Shown piece after piece: positions 1-4,162 of a stretch of 7,089 bases of DNA (position 1 is its first letter; each line of letters opens with the position of its first letter). The stretch covers positions 1 through 7,089 of the forward strand of contig CAJTYV010000073.1 in assembly GCA_910584195.1 (NCBI GenBank), in the 5' to 3' direction. The notes under the pieces were generated by a model. That model did not search any database, was not told the DNA's origin, and worked only from the letters and a program-made list of their open reading frames with translations. This stretch comes from an uncultured Ruminococcus sp. (lineage in GTDB: Bacteria; Bacillota; Clostridia; Oscillospirales; Ruminococcaceae). The translations under genes and the position numbers were made by a program.

Positions 1-44
1 AGCTGCTCTTTTCGTCTGCCCTGAATCTGATACTTTCCTAAAGA

Positions 45-76
45 ATTATATCATACTGCCTACATAGCAGTATCAA
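45..76 (-). promoter_or_regulatory. Candidate sigma-A promoter with dyad in a long spacer (MerR-like layout)
   Basis: Read on the minus strand, a TTGATA -35 (71-76) is followed after 20 bp by a consensus TATAAT -10 (45-50). A perfect 7-bp inverted repeat, ATACTGC/GCAGTAT with a 7-nt loop (53-59 and 67-73), occupies the spacer and touches the -35 box. A 19-20 bp spacer containing a dyad is the established architecture of promoters activated by MerR-family regulators, which untwist the DNA. The transcript would run leftward out of the window, so the controlled gene is not visible. No MerR-family protein is encoded here. A plain promoter with a repressor operator is the alternative. Confidence 0.45.
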
Positions 77-158
77 AAATAGGCCAGAGCAGTTTCTGAT
101 CCATTTCAAAATCATTGCTCTTACACCACAGAAAATGTGTCAACTAATCTTGACAAAA

Positions 159-206
159 TCAAAATATGTATTCAATATGCTCCTTGTATGCTTCTGTGCA
201 AGTCAT
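159..206 (-). pseudogene. Possible N-terminal stub of an ICE sigma/HTH regulator
   Basis: A 15-codon frame begins MTCTEAYKEHIEYIF and then stops. It is preceded on the minus strand by a purine-rich AGAGGGAA at a plausible ribosome-binding distance. From memory, small sigma-70-like HTH proteins of Firmicutes ICEs begin with a similar M-T-x-x-E-A-Y-x-x-H-I-E-Y/F pattern and continue for roughly 130 more residues, which are absent here. If the match is real, this is the intact start and ribosome binding site of such a gene, cut off by a deletion. The piece is very short, so the identification is tentative and rests on recalled family sequence. Confidence 0.3.
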
Positions 207-270
207 GGAAATTCCCTCTTTCTCCCAATAGGGCGGTGCATGGTTGATAGCTGCTCTCTTATAATTTAGA

Positions 271-299
271 GGGGCGGCAGCACTCTTTGCTGTCGTCCC
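271..299. repeat. Imperfect hairpin, possible terminator-like structure
   Basis: The arms GGGCGGCAGCA and TGCTGTCGTCCC pair with one bulge and one G-T wobble around a short CTCTT loop. Neither side has a convincing T-tract, so an intrinsic terminator is uncertain. It lies downstream of the membrane-protein pseudogene on the minus strand and could reduce read-through from it. Confidence 0.4.
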
Positions 300-438
300 T
301 TGATTACTTTACCTGCAAAAACAGGCGGGGCTGTCAACAGCGGGTGTAGCCCGTTCATTTTACTGTTGATTGGATCGGCTGTTTTTGCTATTTGTTTGGT
401 TCAGCCTTTCTTTTGGACAATAACCCTTTATCAACAAC

Positions 439-939
439 CTAATTATTGTATGATAAACAAAAGTGTACTATACATCCCGATAACAATGCTACTATTAACC
501 CCAAAACAATTCCAATACAAGCACCTCTCACATGGAACATATAATCTTTATATTCTTTTTCCATATCTTCTGTGCCAGATATTCTCAACTTCTTACTATG
601 ACAGAAAATCCCCCAATCTAAAACAATCAAATCATAGATATTCACAATGAAAAATATGATAAATACATGAATAAAGGTTGTGTTAAAACTCTTACATCCA
701 GATAAATAGGCAACGCTGGATAAAACAATGACAAAAAATATTAATCCAAATATTTTTTTACCTATATGAACTTTTTCTCTTTGCTTAATCATTCCTTTGT
801 ATTGTGGCAATTCTTCCACTCTTTGTCTAATCTAAGGCGGATAAGACATAATCATATTGATAGGGTCTTTATATTGTGCTGGTAGAATTGCTAATGTAAA
901 AAGCAAACAGCACACCGCACACTGAATAAATAAAATCAT
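439..939 (-). pseudogene. Small integral membrane protein gene interrupted by an in-frame TAG
   Basis: The frame opens at an ATG (937-939) with a GAGG ribosome binding site 8 nt upstream, and reads 35 codons ending in MIMSYPP. It meets TAG at 832-834, then continues in the same frame as IRQRVEELPQYKGMIKQREK down to the stop at 439. Restoring one codon gives a 166-residue protein. One hydrophobic helix lies before the stop (ILFIQCAVCCLLFTLAIL) and three after it: near FGLIFFVIVLSSVAYLSG, near FIHVFIIFFIVNIYDLIV and near GIVLGLIVALLSG. Conserved-looking polar signatures are VLDW, CHSKK, GTEDM and KEY. It resembles a family of uncharacterised Firmicutes membrane proteins that have an SYPPxI-RVExLPQY motif just where the stop falls. 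A lysine codon AAG to TAG would be a single change. GTG at 817-819 could restart translation, giving a 126-aa product without the first helix. The gene follows the 86-aa gene by 20 nt and probably shares its transcript. Confidence 0.7.
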
Positions 940-959
940 TTCATTAACCTCACACATAC

Positions 960-1220
960 TCATTCCCTCCCAAATAAATAATCTAAAAGTGAATCTTTCA
1001 AAATATTCATGTTTTCAGCTATCGCATCTTCGTGTAGAAAATTGCGGTTCTCTACTGTTATTGCCATTATTTTTATCATATTGGCTACAACATGGGAATG
1101 AATGTCACTCCGAATATCTTTCATATTTTGAAAAAGTAAATCTACAATTTTTTCTTCTTTAGGTGGGTCTAAAATGTACTCTGGTGGAAGTTTTTTTGAA
1201 AGCCATATTTCATCTTCCAT
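960..1220 (-). CDS. Hypothetical 86-aa acidic/helical protein
   Basis: I do not recognise this protein. The product begins MEDEIWLSKKLPPEYILDPP and is predicted soluble, mainly amphipathic helix, ending in LLDYLFGRE. There is no signal peptide, membrane helix, Cys cluster or obvious HTH. The start is uncertain: the ATG is preceded by AAAGG only 3 nt away and an AGGA 12 nt away, with an in-frame TAA three codons upstream. A second overlapping frame (1169-1273, starting MAQAKRSESKRTQELKGQ) reads into the same DNA, so a frameshift may have separated a longer N-terminus. It lies 20 nt upstream of the broken membrane-protein gene and may be co-transcribed with it. Its codon use is AT-rich like that of its neighbours. 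Confidence 0.55.
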   Translation of the reverse strand: MEDEIWLSKKLPPEYILDPPKEEKIVDLLFQNMKDIRSDIHSHVVANMIKIMAITVENRNFLHEDAIAENMNILKDSLLDYLFGRE

Positions 1221-1494
1221 TGACCTTTAAGTTCCTGTGTTCTTTTACTTTCCGACCTCTTTGCTTGAGCCATGATTATCAGTTTGTTCAGTTGGCCAGA
1301 TATTAAACTATCAAGGCCTCCCTTCAGCCGCAATCAAAATTTGCTAAAATAGCTTTCTTTTGTCTTTCAAATGCCAGCCCTTGATTTTTCATAGCTCTTT
1401 GCTGTAAAAAGTCGAATTGGAACTTTCAGAAAAAAAGATTTGCGAATTTTTGCCAAGCTCATCAGAGAGTGTTTCAACATCAATAATTTTATGA
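1221..1494 (-). other. Non-coding or decayed stretch with short open fragments
   Basis: The 274 bases between the TetR gene and the 86-aa gene hold only short minus-strand frames. One is a 37-codon frame starting MLKHSLMSLAKIRKSFF just after the TetR stop. Another starts MKNQGLAFERQKKAIL, overlapping the end of a neighbouring frame (CTATGA). The third is the MAQAKRSESK frame at 1169-1273. None has a good ribosome binding site, although AAGGGAGG occurs near 1318-1326. The pattern fits one or more genes broken by frameshifts, but no family is recognised. No terminator with a T-tract was seen after the TetR gene. Confidence 0.35.
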
Positions 1495-2106
1495 TTAAGG
1501 ATTTTGGAGCAATTCTACAATTAGAGAGATACAGATGGTTTTCATTTGCTCCAATTCATCCTTTCGTATTTTGGAAAAAATATAACTATGGCATATGTTT
1601 TCAATAATCCCATAACTAATTCGGAGCTTTTCAAGTAGTAATTCATCTGTCGTTGATGAAGATTTTTTTATTTTCACAAAAAGAATGCTTAATATTTCTT
1701 CTTCAAATACATTGAACAAGTTTTGAATATCCGCATTGAGTAAAGCTAATGCCAAAAACTCATTATGTGCGTCACGGTTCATTTGATGTGACGAAATAGC
1801 GGCATCTATGAATTTAGTTATTACAAGAACTAAATCTCTTTCATGATCCAGAAACGTTAAAATTGGCTGAAATTGTTCGTTCAATCTGCTGATGTAAAGT
1901 TTCACAACCTCTATAAGAATGTCCTTTTTATCTTGAAAATAACTATACACTATTCCAGTAGATACCCCTGCCATTTTAGCAATTTCAGCAGTATTGGTCT
2001 TATAATATCCTCTTTCACAAAACAAGGTATAACTTGCCTTAATTATTGCTTCCTTTTTTTCAATGGAACGTTTTTGTTTTGGAATACGCACTTCATTGTT
2101 GCTCAT
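1495..2106 (-). CDS. TetR/AcrR-family transcriptional regulator
   Basis: This 203-aa protein is a typical TetR-family length. Residues about 14-60 form the N-terminal three-helix DNA-binding domain: KKEAIIKASYTLFCERGYY, then the HTH with AEIAKMAGVSTGIVYSYFQD and the characteristic YSYFQDKKDIL stretch at its end. Residues from about 70 to 203 form the variable helical ligand-binding and dimer domain, whose ligand cannot be inferred. The start is well fixed by AGGAGG (2114-2119) 7 nt upstream of the ATG. An 11-bp perfect palindrome lies about 50 bp upstream and is a candidate autoregulatory operator. No transporter or enzyme gene lies intact next to it; the genes downstream on the strand are an unknown 86-aa protein and a broken membrane-protein gene, which may be what it controlled. 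Family assignment is firm and the target is unknown. Confidence 0.92.
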   Translation of the reverse strand: MSNNEVRIPKQKRSIEKKEAIIKASYTLFCERGYYKTNTAEIAKMAGVSTGIVYSYFQDKKDILIEVVKLYISRLNEQFQPILTFLDHERDLVLVITKFIDAAISSHQMNRDAHNEFLALALLNADIQNLFNVFEEEILSILFVKIKKSSSTTDELLLEKLRISYGIIENICHSYIFSKIRKDELEQMKTICISLIVELLQNP

Positions 2107-2150
2107 AACTTCACCTCCTAAATGGGATCAAGTACGGCTATGAATATGAT

Positions 2151-2179
2151 TAGCTCCTATTAGGAAAACACACTGTCAA
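2151..2179 (-). promoter_or_regulatory. Candidate promoter/operator region of the first TetR gene
   Basis: A consensus TTGACA -35 (2174-2179, minus strand) lies upstream of the TetR gene, but at 17-18 bp spacing the -10 (GAGCTA/AGCTAA) is poor. Between and overlapping these sits TCCTATTAGGA (2155-2165), an 11-bp perfect palindrome. Its TATTAGGAA half also occurs in the operator cluster of the second TetR gene (3520-3528). Autorepression through this site is inferred from position and symmetry. Confidence 0.45.
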
Positions 2180-2236
2180 AGGGATTTTTGCTTTGGCGGG
2201 GGGCAGCACGCCTCGGCGGTGTCAGTGGTGTTAATT

Positions 2237-2353
2237 TCAATGTACGGCAATCTTGCGGAACTCGTCCGCAATTTTCAAAACAGTATCTTTTCTTATCCTG
2301 TCACGGGTTTTACTACCACAGACAGGGCATAGTAACCAGTTTTCTTGCCTCAT
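2237..2353 (-). pseudogene. Truncated cysteine-rich KTR-motif protein
   Basis: The 38-codon frame starts at an ATG with GGAG 7 nt upstream and reads MRQENWLLCPVCGSKTRDRI, then RKDTVLK. This matches the beginning of the small cysteine-rich KTR proteins common in Firmicutes ICEs: a CPxCG knuckle, the K-T-R triad and the I-R-x-D-T-x-L-K helix. Intact members carry a second CPKC-type zinc knuckle about ten residues later and run to roughly 55-65 aa. Here the sequence diverges right after DTVLK into IADEFRKIAVH and stops, exactly at a perfect inverted repeat (2253-2271). The second metal-binding pair is therefore lost. The start and ribosome binding site are intact, so a short peptide could still be made, but the zinc site is incomplete and function is unlikely. 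Confidence 0.65.
2253..2271. repeat. Perfect 7-bp inverted repeat at the KTR truncation point
   Basis: TTGCGGA and TCCGCAA flank a 5-nt loop (ACTCG), followed on the plus strand by TTTTC. The T-run is too short for a confident terminator. It coincides with the place where KTR homology ends, so it may mark a recombination junction. Between it and 2176 runs a minus-strand frame including IEINTTDTAEACCPPP that is unidentified and in a different reading frame from the KTR start. Confidence 0.55.
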
Positions 2354-2442
2354 GCTTAATCTCCAACTATTGATTTTTCGGATAGCACCTTGGGTCAAAT
2401 TGTCCCCAAAAAGTAGCCATGACTATCTGTTTTGAGATCATT
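2354..2442 (-). other. Short spacer between the PEBP gene and the KTR stub
   Basis: A 24-codon minus-strand frame (2367-2441, starting MISKQIVMATFWGQFDP) begins 1 nt after the PEBP stop codon but has no convincing ribosome binding site of its own. It could be a translationally coupled leader or just an ICE remnant. No terminator hairpin was seen, so transcription from the PEBP gene may continue into the KTR stub. Confidence 0.25.
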
Positions 2443-2907
2443 CTATTCAAAACTACCGACAATACTGCCTTGTTGAATGATATGTTCTTTCGCCTTCTTG
2501 ATAAAGCTGCTTTTCGTTGGCAAAAATTTTAATTCTATCTCACTGTCAAGAGCGTAAACAGTAAAACGATATAGATGTTGTTTGCCCTTTGGAGGTTTAG
2601 GTCCAGCATACTTATACACTCCATAACCAATTCCTTGCCTGGCATTTCTTAAACATGGAACAGTCTTTCCTCCTGGAATTGCCTCACTTACTTTTTCGCC
2701 AGCCGGTATATTCCAAATAAGCCAATGTGTAAAATTCTTAAAAAGCGGATGCTTTATATCTTCAAGAGTGATAGCAAGTGTTTTTGCATATGGAGATAAA
2801 TTCTTTATCAAAAATTCGGGTGAAATATCTTGGCCCCTCCCTGTATTTACTATGGGGAATTTTCCTCCATCTTTCATGTTTTTACATTCAAATATTAAGA
2901 TGTCCAT
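2443..2907 (-). CDS. YbhB/YbcL-family PEBP-like protein (Raf kinase inhibitor-like)
   Basis: This 154-aa protein is the usual length for bacterial phosphatidylethanolamine-binding-protein homologues of the YbhB/YbcL type. Family landmarks in order are KDGGKFP near residue 12, GRGQDISPEF (24-32, matching the family's DGENISPPL), the ITLEDI strand, HWLIWNIPAG (71-80, with the ligand-pocket HW), GYGVYKYAGPKPPKG (104-108 and just before), and HLYRFTVYALD (111-121). The family's usual DPDAP ligand motif is replaced by LEDIKHP, so the anion pocket is atypical. There is no signal peptide, so it is probably cytoplasmic. The biochemical role of bacterial members is poorly known. The frame is open to a TTG at 2940, but ATG at 2905-2907 fits the family N-terminus and follows GGGAGG (2920-2925) at 12 nt, a slightly long spacing. 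That site overlaps the stop of the upstream TetR gene, indicating one transcript and likely control by that TetR. Confidence 0.9.
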   Translation of the reverse strand: MDILIFECKNMKDGGKFPIVNTGRGQDISPEFLIKNLSPYAKTLAITLEDIKHPLFKNFTHWLIWNIPAGEKVSEAIPGGKTVPCLRNARQGIGYGVYKYAGPKPPKGKQHLYRFTVYALDSEIELKFLPTKSSFIKKAKEHIIQQGSIVGSFE

Positions 2908-3186
2908 TCTTGTTTGAGACCTCCCTATGAAATAGTCCAAAGCTCTTCAAGTTGTTCAATAAATTTATCTACGAGATTCAATAAACTTACATCTGTAGAA
3001 AACTTGTCATCAAAAAATCCGGCTCGATCCAACGAAACAAACCCATGTAAAATACTGTGATAATAGCGGGAATAAAAAATAATTTTTGAATTATCTGCTG
3101 TGTACTGTGATAATATCTTAAATAAAACTGATTTAACTATCCGCCCCGTTTTAATTAGCTCTTCTGAATTACTATGGGGAATTTTC
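2847..3186. repeat. 18-bp exact direct repeat in two adjacent genes (2847-2864 and 3169-3186)
   Basis: TTACTATGGGGAATTTTC occurs identically within the PEBP gene (2847-2864) and within the adjacent TetR gene (3169-3186), 322 bp apart and in the same orientation. The copies are read in different frames (GKFPIVN in the first, KIPHSNS in the second), so protein homology does not explain them. The coordinates given here span both copies and the DNA between them. Confidence 0.85.
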
Positions 3187-3497
3187 ATAATCATTTGATA
3201 CATTTCAGGGTTCTGTCTTACATAATTAGAATAAGCAACAGATACTGCCCGAAGTGCATCTCCTCGTTTTTTCCCCTCAGCGGCATCTAACATCATAGCA
3301 CTTAACTGTTTTAGTGCCATGTTAGCGAGGAATACATACAGCTCATCAATTCCCTTAATATGCGTATATAGCGAGGCTGGCTTTACGTTTAATTTTGATG
3401 CCAGCTTATGTAAAGTCAGACTTTCATATCCATTTTCCTCTACCAATAAGGCCGCCGTTTTTACAACCTTTTCAGTATTAAGACCTTGCCTTGGCAT
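2925..3497 (-). CDS. TetR/AcrR-family regulator with WHG-type C-terminal domain
   Basis: This 190-aa protein has an N-terminal HTH (residues about 5-50: LNTEKVVKTAALLVEENGYE, then LTLHKLASKLNVKPASLYTH). The C-terminal half contains YYHSILHGFVSLDRAGFF (about 145-162), the signature of the WHG/TetR_C_33 class. ATG at 3495-3497 is chosen because GGAG (3505-3508) lies 7 nt upstream. The ATG at 3501-3503 has that site only 1 nt away, and family members typically start with M-P-R-x-G-L. Its promoter and a four-half-site operator cluster lie immediately upstream, giving a leader of about 25 nt and a strong case for autorepression. The PEBP gene starts 17 nt after its stop, so the two probably form a self-regulated operon. 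The ligand is unknown. Confidence 0.92.
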   Translation of the reverse strand: MPRQGLNTEKVVKTAALLVEENGYESLTLHKLASKLNVKPASLYTHIKGIDELYVFLANMALKQLSAMMLDAAEGKKRGDALRAVSVAYSNYVRQNPEMYQMIMKIPHSNSEELIKTGRIVKSVLFKILSQYTADNSKIIFYSRYYHSILHGFVSLDRAGFFDDKFSTDVSLLNLVDKFIEQLEELWTIS

Positions 3498-3512
3498 AAC
3501 CATTCTCCATTT

Positions 3513-3551
3513 CTAATAGTATTAGGAATATTATATCCTAACATCATTAGG
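3513..3551. promoter_or_regulatory. Clustered dyad operator for the TetR-PEBP operon
   Basis: Three overlapping inverted repeats use alternating half-sites. CTAATA-G-TATTAG (3513-3525) is a perfect 13-bp palindrome. TTAGGA-8-TCCTAA spans 3522-3541, centred on the -10 box. CCTAA-5-TTAGG spans 3537-3551, inside the promoter spacer. Binding by a TetR dimer at any of these would block RNA polymerase. The arrangement suggests two or more dimers binding side by side. Autorepression is inferred; the symmetry is directly visible. Confidence 0.75.
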
Positions 3552-3558
3552 AAGTCAA
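3530..3558 (-). promoter_or_regulatory. Sigma-A promoter of the TetR-PEBP operon
   Basis: On the minus strand, TTGACT (3553-3558) and a perfect TATAAT (3530-3535) are separated by exactly 17 bp. The predicted start is near 3523, about 25 nt before the ATG. The TTGAC part of the -35 box coincides with the last relaxase-like codons (Val-Asp, GTTGAC), so the box appears to straddle the scar between the relaxase fragment and the TetR module. Confidence 0.8.
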
Positions 3559-3970
3559 CCGTTGCCGTGGTTTTTGCCGCCAGTGCGTCATAGTCGGTCA
3601 GATTGTTCTCCTGCAGGAACTGGAGGGCGGCAGCCATCTGTTTCAGATTATAGACCTTGGCCCAGCGTTCATAAGCGGGGCCCTTGCCCTCGGCCATGCG
3701 CTTTTGAATGTCAACGATAAGGCCCACCTGCCGGGGGCTGCACGTCCTTGGGGAGCACCGGGAGGGGCCGCTCCCCGGCGATCACTGCCCGGATATCCTC
3801 GGGGTCAAAGCCCGCGTCGAGGGTGGATGCCCGAAGCCGGGTGTATTTATCCTGCCCCGGAGTGAGGAACGACACCACGCCGCCCCGCCCGCGCTTGACG
3901 GAAAAGCCGGACTCCTCCATCAGCCGGAGGAACGCGGCAAAGTCGGCGGGCTTTTTCTCAAGGGCCGCGA
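3559..3970 (-). pseudogene. Internal fragment of an ICE relaxase (MobA/VirD2-like), frameshifted
   Basis: Two minus-strand frames together reconstruct the middle of a relaxase of the type carried by Firmicutes conjugative elements. Upstream reads ALEKKPADFAAFLRLMEESG, FSVKRGRGGVVSFLTPGQ, YTRLRASTL and DPEDIRAVIAGERPLP (about 3970 to 3720). After a frameshift near 3715-3727 comes GLIVDIQKRMAEGKGPAYER, then WAKVYNLKQMAAALQFLQEN up to ATVD at 3559. In intact relatives LIVDIQ follows the proline-rich linker in the same frame. The N-terminal strand-transferase domain with its catalytic Tyr and metal-binding His residues is missing, as is the C-terminal region. The segment is strikingly GC-rich compared with both flanks, which marks it as foreign. 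It cannot be a functional relaxase. The boundaries are where family similarity appears to end, judged by eye. Confidence 0.85.
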
Positions 3971-3973
3971 TGC

Positions 3974-4006
3974 AAGAAAAAAGCGTGCTGTTTTTTACCG
4001 CACGCT
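3974..4006 (-). terminator. Intrinsic terminator of the DUF6033 / two-component operon
   Basis: On the minus strand a perfect 7-bp stem, AGCGTGC/GCACGCT (3982-3988 and 4000-4006), has an 11-nt loop and is followed directly by TTTTTTCTT. It sits about 157 nt after the last stop codon of the operon and a few bases before the relaxase fragment begins. The chromosomal transcript therefore probably ends at the scar. Confidence 0.8.
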
Positions 4007-4162
4007 GTAAGAGTTACTGCTTTCATATGGAGATTTTATTTTGCGGCGACTGTGCAGTCGTCACTCCTTTTAAAATGCTGTCTAACATTATGGTAAGTCC
4101 GGTTATGTAACAGCTCCATGTCAGTCAGGGCCATATCTGAGCCGTCTGCTGCGGAATATTCC
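4007..4162 (-). other. 3' untranslated spacer with a small frame and inverted repeat
   Basis: Between the last operon stop codon and the terminator is a 32-codon minus-strand frame (4036-4134, starting MALTDMELLHNRTYHNVRQH) with no ribosome binding site. Its codons look plausible but no family is recognised; it may be a remnant gene end. A perfect inverted repeat, CGACT/AGTCG with loop GTGC, lies at 4047-4060 and extends by a G-T and a G-C pair to 4045-4062. It lacks a T-tract on the minus strand and is followed by CTCCTTTT on the plus strand. Confidence 0.35.

Larger units (their letters stand above)
77..438. other. Gene-poor accessory stretch with ICE-like remnants
   Basis: No complete gene is supported here. 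The stretch holds the short sigma/HTH-like stub at 159-206 and the hairpin at 271-299, both listed separately. It also has a 30-codon open frame on the minus strand (266-358, beginning MNGLHPLLTAPPVF), which has no ribosome binding site and is probably not translated. A TTGACA (138-143, minus) has no good -10 partner. The plus-strand frame from 300 contains LPAKTGG followed by a hydrophobic run, but it is judged spurious. The mix of short meaningful-looking pieces suggests rearranged ICE intergenic DNA. Confidence 0.4.

Noticed and set aside
115..143. TTGACA on the minus strand as a second left-edge promoter
   Set aside because: At 17-18 bp the -10 position reads GAGCAA/AGCAAT, too poor to support.
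300..650. Plus-strand 116-aa frame with LPAKTGG plus a hydrophobic run, resembling a sortase anchor
   Set aside because: The motif has an extra residue, there is no positively charged tail or upstream secreted domain, and the frame overlaps the 3' end of the minus-strand membrane-protein gene.
832..834. TAG as a recoded codon (pyrrolysine or programmed read-through)
   Set aside because: No tRNA or synthetase is visible, there is no known read-through context, and other genes here end normally; a nonsense mutation is simpler.
2443..2940. Longer 165-aa form of the PEBP protein starting at TTG 2940
   Set aside because: It overlaps the TetR 3' end, adds residues with no family match, and the ribosome binding site lies inside the extension.
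3461..3727. 88-aa minus-strand frame as a separate gene
   Set aside because: Its first part is relaxase sequence, and its C-terminal part simply reads through the TetR promoter and start in the wrong frame.
3748..4110. Plus-strand 100-120 aa frames opposite the relaxase fragment
   Set aside because: They are antisense shadows created by GC-rich codons; the minus-strand reading gives recognisable relaxase sequence.
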